From contig NZ_JAFEMV010000004.1 of the NCBI RefSeq assembly GCF_016892605.1, forward strand, positions 186,001-250,000: a DNA stretch of 64,000 bases. The letters run 5' to 3'. Source of the DNA: Desemzia sp. RIT 804. GTDB lineage: Bacteria > Bacillota > Bacilli > Lactobacillales > Carnobacteriaceae. Position numbers and translations under genes: made by a program. Below are positions 9,728 through 19,706 of the stretch, piece by piece; positions within the stretch are counted from its first letter, which is position 1; the number at the start of each line of letters is the position of its first letter. The notes beneath the pieces are model-generated. The model saw only the letters and a program-made list of their open reading frames with translations, was not told the DNA's origin and searched no databases.

Positions 9728-11614
9728 TCAGCTCTTCATTACAACAGCAAGTTTTGAGTTATCTGTCAATGTATTTTTATCTTTTGTTTGCTGGATAGCT
9801 ACTCTTGTGGGATTTAGCTTTCCTCCTGCAAATGTTATTAAAGATGATTTCAATTCATCATTACTAAATTGTTCAACTTTATAAATAAAATCCATAACTT
9901 CATTTATGGGCTTATTATTAACTTTACCAACAAAAATTTTGTCATAAACTTTCCGATCAGTATGTTCACTAGAAGTAAGAAGTTCTTCGTATAACTTTTC
10001 TCCTGGACGGATTCCAGCTTCTACAATTGGAATTTCCTTTTCTGTATAACCGGATAACTTGATCATTTTCTTTGCTAAATTAACAATTTTAACTGGTTCT
10101 GCCATATCTAGAATAAAAATCTCTCCACCTTTTGCTAATGCGCCTGCTTGAAGAACTAATCGACTGGCTTCTGGAATAGTCATAAAATAGCGTGTCATAC
10201 GAAAATCGGTGACAGTTATCGGTCCTCCACACTTAATCTGTTCTTTAAACAACGGTACTACGCTACCTCTGCTGCCTAGGACATTTCCAAAACGCACTGC
10301 TGCAAATATTGTTTTACCTGGTTCGTTTAGACCTGTAACAATCATTTCTGCAATTCGTTTTGTTGATCCCATTACGTTCGGTGGATTAACAGCCTTGTCT
10401 GTTGAAATCATGACAAAACTACCAACATTTACCGACTTTGCGGCTTCTGCCATATTTTTAGTACCATGAATGTTATTTTTAACTGCTTCTGTAGGATTGT
10501 ATTCCATCAAAGGCACATGCTTATGTGCTGCTGCATGATATACTCTATCTGGTTTATAATCTTGCATAATAGTAAAAATACGTTCACGATCTTGAATATC
10601 TGCAATAATAGGAATAATTTCTGTTTCTTCATGTGCTATTTGCTGCAACTCTTTATGGATTAAGTAAATTGAATTTTCCCCATGTCCCAATAGTACTATA
10701 CGTGTCGGTGAAAACCTGATAATTTGACGACAAATTTCAGAACCAATTGATCCTCCAGCACCACTGACAAGAACAGTTCTATCAGTTATTTTATCGGCTA
10801 ACTGATTCATATCTAACTTGACTTCTTCACGTCCTAATAAGTCAATTACATCAATATCTCTAAATTGATTGACTTCTAACTTTCCCTGCATAACATCTTC
10901 TAATGACGGCATTTGATTAATAGTAATATTTAAATTGGTCGTAAGGTCTAAGAAACGTTCATACTCTTCTGGTTTCAAAGAAGGAATAGCAACTGTAATT
11001 TGATCAATATTATGTAGCTTAATTAAAGATGGAATATCATCCATTGGACCGAGAACAGGAACTCCATACAGCAAAGCACCTTGTTTATTTATGTCATCAT
11101 CAACAAATCCAACAACTTTTACTTCGCTCTCATTACGTTGTAAGCTTTTAACAAAAAGACTCCCCCCTTGTCCAGCTCCCACAACTAAAGTACGGATCAA
11201 ATGATCATAGGTAACATGATGTGCTAATTTATATTGGTGCTCGTTATAGACGCGCCAGCCTATTCGACCACCAACAATTAAGGTAGCTGAAAATACATAG
11301 CTTAATACTAAAAAACGGAAACTAACTGAAGTGAAAATAATCGTTATAAGAGCGGAAAAAATATATGCACTTGTTACGCACAATAAAACAGACACAGCTT
11401 CGCGAATACTAGTATAGCGGTTAATTTTTCTAAATAATCTAAAATAAGTCGCTAAGATTAAATATATTGTAATACTGCCCCCAATAGTTAAAAATAATGA
11501 TTCTGAAGGCAGTTTAATATATGGATCTAAAAAGAAATAAGCAACAACACCTGAACAAACAATTGCTAATGTATCGTATCCCAACAAAAATAGGACTTTT
11601 GTTTTTCTGCTCAC
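9728..11614 (-). CDS. CapD/EpsC-type polysaccharide biosynthesis protein, nucleotide-sugar 4,6-dehydratase
   Basis: A long (628 residues) membrane-anchored SDR. About four N-terminal helices (residues 8-115) precede a first nucleotide-binding domain with VVGAGQGGSLFVKSL near 145 and a second, catalytic domain with VLVSGAGGSIGSEI near 285. VMISTDKAVNPPNVMGSTKR supplies the Ser/Thr and Lys of the active site, with Met in the usual Tyr position as in the large CapD/WbpM forms. These dehydrate UDP-GlcNAc to a 4-keto-6-deoxy sugar. The start is GTG at 11614 behind AAAGGAGG. It lies between the CpsCD pair and the sugar transferase and is probably the source of a deoxy sugar. Confidence 0.9.
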   Translation of the reverse strand: MSRKTKVLFLLGYDTLAIVCSGVVAYFFLDPYIKLPSESLFLTIGGSITIYLILATYFRLFRKINRYTSIREAVSVLLCVTSAYIFSALITIIFTSVSFRFLVLSYVFSATLIVGGRIGWRVYNEHQYKLAHHVTYDHLIRTLVVGAGQGGSLFVKSLQRNESEVKVVGFVDDDINKQGALLYGVPVLGPMDDIPSLIKLHNIDQITVAIPSLKPEEYERFLDLTTNLNITINQMPSLEDVMQGKLEVNQFRDIDVIDLLGREEVKLDMNQLADKITDRTVLVSGAGGSIGSEICRQIIRFSPTRIVLLGHGENSIYLIHKELQQIAHEETEIIPIIADIQDRERIFTIMQDYKPDRVYHAAAHKHVPLMEYNPTEAVKNNIHGTKNMAEAAKSVNVGSFVMISTDKAVNPPNVMGSTKRIAEMIVTGLNEPGKTIFAAVRFGNVLGSRGSVVPLFKEQIKCGGPITVTDFRMTRYFMTIPEASRLVLQAGALAKGGEIFILDMAEPVKIVNLAKKMIKLSGYTEKEIPIVEAGIRPGEKLYEELLTSSEHTDRKVYDKIFVGKVNNKPINEVMDFIYKVEQFSNDELKSSLITFAGGKLNPTRVAIQQTKDKNTLTDNSKLAVVMKS

Positions 11615-11705
11615 TAAACTGCTTCCTCCTTTAACACCTACAAGTTACTCACTAAAGAACAAAAGATTTATACTGAGAATAATATACTCAGTAGAAATCT
11701 TTCTC

Positions 11706-12416
11706 TTATCTATTTTCCCCATAATAAGTATAATAATGATCATTTTTTGTGTCTACTCGGTTCAAGACAGCACCCATAACGTTGGCTTGAACTTTATCCA
11801 ATAACTCTTTTGATTTCAGAACCATTTCTTTATCTGCGCCACCTTTATTTATGACAAAAATTGTTCCATCTGTCTTACTAGCTATGATTTGAGCATCTGT
11901 AACTGCAACCACTGGTGGCAAATCAAAGATGATCAAATCAAACAATTCTTCTAACTCAGTTTTTAATTGTTCCATCCGTTTTGATGCCAGTAGTTCAGCT
12001 GGGTTAGGCGGAATTGCGCCACTGGTTAATATATATAAGTTATCAGTATCTAATCGATGGATGATGTTGACTAATTCTGCATTTCTATCCGTTAGCATAG
12101 TTGTTAAACCATCATGATTCGGCAAACGAAAGGTCTTATGCACAGTAGGCTTACGCATATCCGTATCAATTAATAAAACTTTTTTTCCTTCATTTGCGAA
12201 AGAAACAGCTAAATTAGCAGAAATTGTTGACTTTCCAGCTCCTGGACCTGCAGAAGTGATAGATAAACTTTTTAAATCTGTATCTACCATTGAAAAATGA
12301 ATGTTTGTTCGGATGGTACGGAATTGTTCAGATACAACTGAAGAAGGTCTCGTTAAGGTAATTAAACTAGGACGTTCAATATTTGCTGTTTGATTTTTAC
12401 TTTTCTTAAAAAACAT
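11706..12416 (-). CDS. cpsD: BY-type tyrosine kinase CpsD/EpsD, polysaccharide chain-length control
   Basis: A P-loop kinase of 236 residues: Walker A TSAGPGAGKSTISANLA near 55, Walker A' VLLIDTDMRKP near 79, Walker B DLIIFDLPPV near 158, and a Tyr-rich tail (DHYYTYYGENR) that is the autophosphorylation cluster. CpsD works with the membrane adaptor CpsC encoded just upstream, and phosphorylation cycles control polymer length and export. The cognate CpsB/YwqE phosphatase gene normally found beside it is not in this operon or elsewhere in the window. Confidence 0.92.
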   Translation of the reverse strand: MFFKKSKNQTANIERPSLITLTRPSSVVSEQFRTIRTNIHFSMVDTDLKSLSITSAGPGAGKSTISANLAVSFANEGKKVLLIDTDMRKPTVHKTFRLPNHDGLTTMLTDRNAELVNIIHRLDTDNLYILTSGAIPPNPAELLASKRMEQLKTELEELFDLIIFDLPPVVAVTDAQIIASKTDGTIFVINKGGADKEMVLKSKELLDKVQANVMGAVLNRVDTKNDHYYTYYGENR

Positions 12417-12432
12417 AAACTTTCCCCCTATA

Positions 12433-13173
12433 CTATACTCTAGCTTTCGATCGTCTTTTCACAGTATTAGTTTTCATAGTGTTTAATTTTGCATTTAATT
12501 CATCATGAGTCATTTCAGAAACATTACCTAAAGTACTCCACCCTAACGTTTCTGTGATAAATCGTTCATCTTTGACAGATTTATCCATAAATTCAAAAAG
12601 AAAAGCAGCTCCTACTCCTAAGATAGCGCCTAGAAGTAAACCCAGAGTTAAATTCAATAAGTTATTTGGTGAAACAGGATTTGTATTTGGTACAGCTTCT
12701 GAAATAATAGTAACGTTTTCAACGTTCATAATATTCCCCACTTCATCTTGAAAAATTGAAGCTGTTGTATTTGCTATATCTGAAGCAACATAAGGATTTT
12801 CGCTTGTAATATTTAAGGAAAACACTTGCGAATTATCCTGAGTCACAACTTCTATTTGATTAGCCAATTGACCAACTGTTGAATCTAAGTTTAATGTTTC
12901 AGCAACATCGTCTAAGATAACTGGCCCTTTGATGATATCACGATATGTATTAATCATTTGTACGTTTGTAGTTATATCATTTAATTGGATACCTTCTGTA
13001 TTACCAGTAGTTTGATTAACTAATAATTGAGTTGTAGCACTGTATTTTGGTGTAGCAATAAAAAATGTAAATATAGCTGCCAGAATAAGTCCAATTAACG
13101 AAAGGCTAATAATCATGCTCAACCTTTTCTTTAGCACTTCAAACAGCTCCACTAAACTAATTTCTTCTTCCAT
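12433..13173 (-). CDS. cpsC: Wzz/CpsC chain-length determinant, tyrosine kinase adaptor
   Basis: A two-helix membrane protein (helices near residues 20-45 and 172-195) with an outside domain between them. It has the EEEISLVELFEVLKKR start and the proline-rich NTNPVSPNN stretch before the second helix, which is diagnostic of the Wzz/CpsC family. The C-terminal tail is the activator of CpsD. I use the ATG at 13173 because GGAGGAAATT sits just before it; an upstream in-frame GTG (13188) would contain that ribosome site. It is the first gene of the exopolysaccharide operon in this window. Confidence 0.9.
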   Translation of the reverse strand: MEEEISLVELFEVLKKRLSMIISLSLIGLILAAIFTFFIATPKYSATTQLLVNQTTGNTEGIQLNDITTNVQMINTYRDIIKGPVILDDVAETLNLDSTVGQLANQIEVVTQDNSQVFSLNITSENPYVASDIANTTASIFQDEVGNIMNVENVTIISEAVPNTNPVSPNNLLNLTLGLLLGAILGVGAAFLFEFMDKSVKDERFITETLGWSTLGNVSEMTHDELNAKLNTMKTNTVKRRSKARV

Positions 13174-13207
13174 AATTTCCTCCTGCACGGCTATTAGCCA
13201 AAGTATG

Positions 13208-13264
13208 ATTAAACGTTATCAATTTTCTGTATCAACTTTAATAACATTCTTTATTACTATAACA
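13208..13264 (-). promoter_or_regulatory. Likely promoter region of the exopolysaccharide operon
   Basis: On the minus strand an extended -10 (TGTTATAGT, complement of 13256-13264) lies about 80 bp before cpsC, without a good -35. Nearer the gene, 13208-13221 resembles a cre site (12 of 14 positions of TGWNANCGNTNWCA). Both are pattern matches only. Confidence 0.3.
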
Positions 13265-13440
13265 CATAATTCAACCTATTTTATGTACAAAATGTTAAAG
13301 TCCCAGCTTTTCACATACGAAGATTATCCCAAAAGATTATTTTTATAGCAACTAGAATACGCGTTATTTTAAAAATATTTTGAATATTCCTCCATTTTAA
13401 GTATATTGGAATTTGAATATACACAAAATGGTATACAAAA

Positions 13441-13480
13441 GAACCACATACTGCCTTTAAAGTGCGCGAGTATGTGGCTC
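13441..13480 (-). terminator. Intrinsic terminator of the glp operon
   Basis: An 11-bp stem (GAGCCACATAC with GTATGTGGTTC on the minus strand, one G-U pair) is followed by TTTTG. It lies 30 bp after the glpF stop and insulates the exopolysaccharide operon. On the plus strand the same hairpin is also followed by T residues. Confidence 0.75.
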
Positions 13481-13510
13481 TTTTTAGTTTATATAATTGC
13501 TACATTTCTT

Positions 13511-14227
13511 CTATAGAATAACCATATAAAGCAAAGCTGCAATAATCGCTCCTAAAATAGGTCCTACTACCGGAATCCATGAGTAGTTCCACTCAGAAGT
13601 TCCTTTGTTTGCGATAGGTAGTACTTGGTGCGCAATACGCGGACCTAAGTCACGTGCAGGGTTGATAGCGTATCCTGTTGATCCTCCTAATGATAGACCA
13701 ATTGAAAGGATTAATATCCCTACTACTAATGGATTTAAACCATCAGCGAAAGTGTTTTGCCCGAACATCATGATACCAAACACTAATACGAATGTACCGA
13801 TGGTTTCTGTCAAGACGTTGCTGAAGTTGTGACGGATAGCTGGGCCTGTTGCAAAAGTTCCAAGTATATAACCTTGGTCTTCTGTTTCTTTAAAGTGTGG
13901 TAAGTAGCTTAACCAAACTAAAGCTGCTCCCACGAAAGCTCCAACTAATTGAGCTAAAATAAATGGCACAACTAGTGCCCAATCTAGATTACCAATAATT
14001 GCCATACCAACTGTTACGGCTGGGTTTAAGTGAGCAGGTCCCATAAATCCTGAAACATATACTGCAATCGTTACGGCTGCTCCCCATCCAAGTGCAATCG
14101 CAACCCAACCAGCTGCTTCTGCCTTACTTTTCTTCAAGTTAACGGCAGCACATACGCCGTCTCCCAATAAAACCAAGATCATCGTTCCTAAGAACTCACT
14201 AAAAATCGTTAGTGTATCTCCAGTCAT
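13511..14227 (-). CDS. glpF: Glycerol uptake facilitator (aquaglyceroporin)
   Basis: A MIP-family channel of 238 residues with six membrane segments and both half-helix signatures: HLNPAVTVG near residue 67 and INPARDLGPR near 187. The Asp after the second NPAR is the mark of glycerol-conducting members as opposed to water-only aquaporins. The gene starts 5 bp after glpO ends, and glpK lies upstream in the same direction. Together the three form the route by which glycerol enters, is phosphorylated and is oxidised to dihydroxyacetone phosphate. Confidence 0.95.
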   Translation of the reverse strand: MTGDTLTIFSEFLGTMILVLLGDGVCAAVNLKKSKAEAAGWVAIALGWGAAVTIAVYVSGFMGPAHLNPAVTVGMAIIGNLDWALVVPFILAQLVGAFVGAALVWLSYLPHFKETEDQGYILGTFATGPAIRHNFSNVLTETIGTFVLVFGIMMFGQNTFADGLNPLVVGILILSIGLSLGGSTGYAINPARDLGPRIAHQVLPIANKGTSEWNYSWIPVVGPILGAIIAALLYMVIL

Positions 14228-14231
14228 TTAT

Positions 14232-16061
14232 TTACTCCCCTTTTAAGTTTTTTAAATCAGACTCTGCAATAGCAGTCTCTAATTTTTTAGTATAGTCAGC
14301 TTTTGCTTCTTCTGTCCAGCCGTAGTAGCGGGCCATTTCCGCAATCACTGGTTCGATTATACCATCTAATGTGTCGCGCATAAATAGCATGTGGTTTGTA
14401 CGACGAATCAGGAAGTCATTTGGCGTCAAAGCCATCTCTTCATTCATCGCGTAACGCAAGCTTAATGAATCAGCTAAAGTCAATCCTTCTAGTTGTTCTA
14501 CTTCACCAATCAAAGCGAACACTTTAGGAGCGTTTGATCCATATAGGTTAGCAATATACAAAGCTTCTGATTCGCTTAGACCTTTTTCGACACCCAGTTG
14601 TGCTAATTTTTCTGTTTCTTCTTCTATTTCATGTGGATTGATCTCTCCTCCAGATACAGAGTATTTAGAAGAGTCAATCAATTCGTAAGATGTGTTGAAT
14701 TGATTGTTCAAGATTTCGATAACAGCTTTCATCGCGCCGATTGCCATTTTACGGTAGTCAGTTAATTTACCACCAGCAACTGTGATCAATCCATCTTCAT
14801 CAAAATTTAGAGAGCTTCCGCGTGAGATCGCTGAAGGATTATCTTCTGATTCAGAGTTGGTTGTTTCGATGTTTTTCAAAGTGTCTTCTACTGTATAACG
14901 GTCAACTTCACCTTTTTGGTATTGTTCGATCGTAGCGATCACATTGTCGAAGCTTTCATCTGAGATCGGTTGGCTGTTTCCGCCGTTGTAATCAGATCCG
15001 CCATTTGAAGAGATCAATGGACGCAATCCTGCCCAGCTTGATTCGATATCATCTAATTTGATATCTGCCGATGGGTAACGGTTGTTCACAACTTCCAATA
15101 AGTAGTCCACGTCTTCTTGCTCTACTGTTGGATGTGCAAAATTGCCTTTGTAGTCTGTATCGGTTGTTCCAAAGTACGTTTTTTCTTCACGAGGAATTAC
15201 AAATACCATACGGCCGTCGTTTTTACCTGTATCGAAGTAAGTTGGTTGCGGAACTTGTAATTTTTCGCGGTCTACTACTAAGTGAACCCCTTTAGTTGGG
15301 CGCATTTGTGGAACAGCGTCTAATTTAGTGTCCATTTGACGGATCGTGTCAGACCACGGACCAGTTGTGTTTAAGACAACGCGAGCTTTGATGTCGAATG
15401 TTTCACCTGTTAATAAATCTTCGACTGTCGCTCCAGAAACTTTGTCGTTTTCGTCGTGCAAGATGCCGACAACTTTCATGCGGCTGACCATGTGTCCACC
15501 GTCTGCAGCAGCGCGTTTGATGTTTTCGATCACTAAACGTGCATCGTTGTTGCGGTAGTCAAGGTATACTCCAGCTCCTAATAAGCCTTCGCTTTTCAGT
15601 TGCGGTTCACGTTCAAGAACTTCGTCTTTTGTTAATGTGTAGTTTGCATATTTTGTTCCGGTAACATCTGCTAATTGATCGTATAGATCCATGGCTACTT
15701 TTAAGGAGAACATAGAAAAAGTCGAGCCTGGTTCGTCATAGATCGGCAAGATCATAGGGTCTGCTTTAGGAATGTGAGGTGCGATACCTTGTACTACAGC
15801 ACGTTCTTGAACGGTATCAGCTACTACTTCAACGTCGAAGTTTTTCAAGTAGCGCAAGCCACCGTGAACTAATTTGGTAGAACGAGAAGAGGTTCCTTCA
15901 GCGAAATCTTGCATTTCTACAAGACCTGTTTTAAGACCTGACGCGCTGGCTTGTAATGCTGTTCCAGCACCAGTGATCCCTCCACCGATAATTAAAACGT
16001 CCAGTGTCTCTTCTTTTAGTGCTTTGATATCTTGTTTTCTTCGTTCTATTGAAAAAACCAT
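14232..16061 (-). CDS. glpO: Alpha-glycerophosphate oxidase (FAD-dependent, H2O2-forming)
   Basis: This flavoprotein oxidises glycerol-3-phosphate to dihydroxyacetone phosphate. The FAD site is VLIIGGGITGAGTALQASA near residue 22, followed by GTSSRSTKLVHGGLRYLKNFD. The 609-residue length and the polar insertion around residues 350-400 (GGSDYNGGNSQPIS...SESEDNPSAI) are characteristic of the oxidase GlpO of lactic acid bacteria, which uses oxygen and makes hydrogen peroxide, rather than of the shorter respiratory GlpD. The start follows AAAGGAGG. A catalase is encoded at 46.3 kb, which may matter for the peroxide produced. Confidence 0.93.
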   Translation of the reverse strand: MVFSIERRKQDIKALKEETLDVLIIGGGITGAGTALQASASGLKTGLVEMQDFAEGTSSRSTKLVHGGLRYLKNFDVEVVADTVQERAVVQGIAPHIPKADPMILPIYDEPGSTFSMFSLKVAMDLYDQLADVTGTKYANYTLTKDEVLEREPQLKSEGLLGAGVYLDYRNNDARLVIENIKRAAADGGHMVSRMKVVGILHDENDKVSGATVEDLLTGETFDIKARVVLNTTGPWSDTIRQMDTKLDAVPQMRPTKGVHLVVDREKLQVPQPTYFDTGKNDGRMVFVIPREEKTYFGTTDTDYKGNFAHPTVEQEDVDYLLEVVNNRYPSADIKLDDIESSWAGLRPLISSNGGSDYNGGNSQPISDESFDNVIATIEQYQKGEVDRYTVEDTLKNIETTNSESEDNPSAISRGSSLNFDEDGLITVAGGKLTDYRKMAIGAMKAVIEILNNQFNTSYELIDSSKYSVSGGEINPHEIEEETEKLAQLGVEKGLSESEALYIANLYGSNAPKVFALIGEVEQLEGLTLADSLSLRYAMNEEMALTPNDFLIRRTNHMLFMRDTLDGIIEPVIAEMARYYGWTEEAKADYTKKLETAIAESDLKNLKGE

Positions 16062-16106
16062 GATTGTTCCTCCTTTATTTAGTACGTGCTTCTAAAACGA
16101 GTTAGT

Positions 16107-16260
16107 TTATAGCCGGTAGGCTAAACGCTACATCACGTTTTCTGCTCTTAGACGAGTTGCACGAGGCAGCTTACACGTCTATAAGTCGATCTTCAACTGT
16201 TAGGAAAAACACCTAACTGTTGAAGATTGCCTTATATCCGGTAAGCTAATCGCCTCGTTC
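16107..16260. repeat. glpK-glpO intergenic repeats with hairpin
   Basis: The 212-bp gap holds two imperfect direct copies of a sequence of about 30 bp (TTATAGCCGGTAGGCTAAAC at 16107; TTATATCCGGTAAGCTAATC at 16232). Between them, 16191-16225 forms a 14-bp stem (CTTCAACTGTTAGG and its near complement). A further segment, CTTAGACGAGTTGCACGAGG at about 16147, recurs with a few changes before prs at about 44615. Possibly a transcript-processing or attenuation structure inside the operon; the function is unknown. Confidence 0.55.
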
Positions 16261-16273
16261 CACTCTCTGCTCT

Positions 16274-17838
<1,565 letters not shown>

Positions 17839-18020
17839 CACAAAAAAAATGTCATGTTTTTGGACGATTGTTTAAAAAAATGGCATTTTTGGATACCCTT
17901 ACAAGTTTGACGCGGTTTGGTATAGGTAATTAAAGATTGTTTTTGGTTGGTTATGATGGTTTCTTGGGTTTTCAGGTTAGGAATTGGTATTCTGTTTCTT
18001 CTGGATGGTTGTGGGTGGGG

Positions 18021-18172
18021 TTTATAGACTATATCGGGTGAATTTTTTTTACCATATGGTAGTTGAGAGTTGAATTTGGACCGTGAGCAGTTGGGTGGGC
18101 GATGGATATGGTAGTTGATACCTATATCGACTACCATATTGGTCGAACGTGATTTACGTTATGGTACTTGAG
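18021..18172 (+). repeat. Family A repeat, upstream copy before NERD-A
   Basis: This block aligns without gaps with 19271-19422 on the other side of the NERD gene. Over 18051-18170 against 19301-19420 I count about 76 of 120 identical positions. Its core motif TATGGTAG/C-TTGA recurs at 18055, 18107 and 18160, a spacing of 52-53 bp, with complementary TACCATAT at 18050 and 18132. The element thus has the three-unit palindromic layout seen beside the other NERD genes, but an unrelated sequence. The rest of the gap (17840-18020) shows no clear feature; an open frame across it on the minus strand looks non-coding. Confidence 0.8.
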
Positions 18173-18308
18173 TTCTCTTTTTAAGATAATTTTTTTAGTG
18201 TGATAGCGGTTTTAGTACGCAAAGCAAACCTGCTGCTAAAAAAGATTTTATTTGTGAGAAAAAGAGGAGTGATTATTGCGTACTTTATTGGTAAAGGTGT
18301 GTGATGGT

Positions 18309-19226
18309 ATGCTCTATAAAAAAAGAGAAAAACCTTATAAATTACAGGTGATGGACTTGTTGCAGTATCGAATCGAGTTATCTTCTGACGGCCGCAGAGA
18401 ATTATCGAATCAAGAGAGTGGTTACACTGGTGAGTGTGGTTTAGACACGTTTACTGGAGAGTTGATTTGTGAGTGTCTTGTTTTGAATGATTTGCCGTTA
18501 GTCATCAGCGGGACGGATTTCCAAATTGACGCCTTAATTATTACGCCCCATGAGATTGGTTTGTATGAAGTGAAAAATTACGGTGGAGAGTATTTGTACA
18601 ATGATGGCTTTTTTGAAGGTGTTCATTCTGACCTTTCGTTTCATAGCCCTACTGAGAGAGTAAACCGGCATACATCATTATTGCGCAGCTTGTTAAAAAA
18701 GCACCATTTTACAATACCTATCAAGCAGTATGTCGTGTTCATACATCCTGAATTTATGCTGTATGATGCCTCTCTCTACAAAAAGGTGTTGCTGCGTGCC
18801 ACTTTGCCGGGTCATTTCAGAAAGCTAAATAAGTGTTCTGGAGAGCTTTCTAACATGCACATGCAGCTTGCAAAGAAATTATGTGACATCTCATCACAGA
18901 CGGAACCTTATACAAAAGGGATTCCGAAATATACTTTTGTAGAGTGTAAAAAGGGTGTTATTTGTGAGAAGTGCGGGTGCTTTATATTGGAGATTCAGTT
19001 TAAGAGTAAGGTATGCACGTGTTTGGAATGTGGTCATCAGGAGCTGGTTACTAAAGCACTCTCTCGACATATTCGGGAGTATCATTTGTTGTTTCCGTTG
19101 AGACGGATGAATATATCTGGTATTTATGAGTGGTGTGGCGGAGTTTTTTCGGAGCGAAAGATTCGGGCAGCGCTGCAGAAGGAGTATCAAGCAGTAAGTG
19201 CTGGGAAGTATCGGCATTATGTGTGA
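18309..19226 (+). CDS. NERD nuclease-like domain / Cys4 zinc-ribbon protein (NERD-A)
   Basis: One of three paralogs in the window (others at 27632-28552 and 38176-39084). The N-terminal half is a NERD domain of the PD-(D/E)xK type: GYTGECGLD, then DFQIDALIIT with Asp and GLYEVKNYGGEY with the ExK pair, all expected catalytic residues present. A Cys4 zinc ribbon follows (CEKCG ... CTCLECGHQE), then a C-terminal region with IYEWCGGVFSERKIRAAL that may bind DNA. I choose the ATG at 18309 because it aligns with the starts of both paralogs; an upstream TTG (18276) has a good AGAGGAG but would add 11 residues absent from them. The 122-bp direct repeats around the gene suggest a self-contained unit. 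Biochemical role unknown. Confidence 0.8.
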   Translation: MLYKKREKPYKLQVMDLLQYRIELSSDGRRELSNQESGYTGECGLDTFTGELICECLVLNDLPLVISGTDFQIDALIITPHEIGLYEVKNYGGEYLYNDGFFEGVHSDLSFHSPTERVNRHTSLLRSLLKKHHFTIPIKQYVVFIHPEFMLYDASLYKKVLLRATLPGHFRKLNKCSGELSNMHMQLAKKLCDISSQTEPYTKGIPKYTFVECKKGVICEKCGCFILEIQFKSKVCTCLECGHQELVTKALSRHIREYHLLFPLRRMNISGIYEWCGGVFSERKIRAALQKEYQAVSAGKYRHYV

Positions 19227-19270
19227 GTAGTTTGATGGGAGAATGAGGAAATGGAGTGCGGAGTGTACGG

Positions 19271-19422
19271 TTCGAGGACGGTATCGCGGGGATATTTGGT
19301 ACGATATGGTAGATGAGAGCACGATTTGGACCATAAATGGTTAAGTAATTTGAAGATATGGGAGGTGAGATAGGTTTCAAGTACCATATAGGTGAAATGC
19401 AAGTATCGATATAGCATTTGAA
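19271..19422 (+). repeat. Family A repeat, downstream copy after NERD-A
   Basis: This is the second, direct-orientation copy of the 18021-18172 element, offset by exactly 1250 bp. TATGGTAGATGAG at 19305 and its variants at 19357 and 19410 repeat the 52-53 bp spacing, with ACCATA at 19330 and TACCATAT at 19382 as complementary arms. The remaining gap to 19500 shows no further feature. Confidence 0.8.
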
Positions 19423-19528
19423 GCCCTTCACACTGCAGTTCGCCTGTAAAAATGTGTGCAAAAACCTGATTAGTCGAATTTTTTTCAAAAATTCTTTTAA
19501 GTAATAAGGTTTTTTTGGCGGTATTAAA

Positions 19529-19561
19529 AAAGATGCTTTCCTTTATATGGAAGGCATCTTT
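19529..19561. terminator. Bidirectional terminator-like hairpin
   Basis: AAAGATGCTTTCC pairs with GGAAGGCATCTTT (13 bp, one G-U) with A residues before and T residues after. It lies between NERD-A (plus) and the Mga-type gene (minus), whose transcripts converge here. Confidence 0.65.
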
Positions 19562-19621
19562 AGTTGGCTTGTTGGGGTTGGTCCTGTATAAACGCGTTGC
19601 GCAGACCAGTTTCCCTATGAT

Positions 19622-19673
19622 TTCACTTTTCCTTTTTCTTGGGAAAATACCCCAAGTAAAAGGAAAAGGTGAA
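19622..19673. other. Long imperfect hairpin downstream of the Mga-type gene
   Basis: TTCACTTTTCCTTTTTCTTG pairs with the complement at 19651-19673 around a 7-nt loop, giving a stem of about 22 bp. There is no T tract directly after it on either strand, so it may be a transcript-stabilising structure or part of a terminator with the hairpin at 19529. Confidence 0.5.
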
Positions 19674-19706
19674 CTCTACGGGAATCTAAACGGTCTGCTC
19701 CACGCT

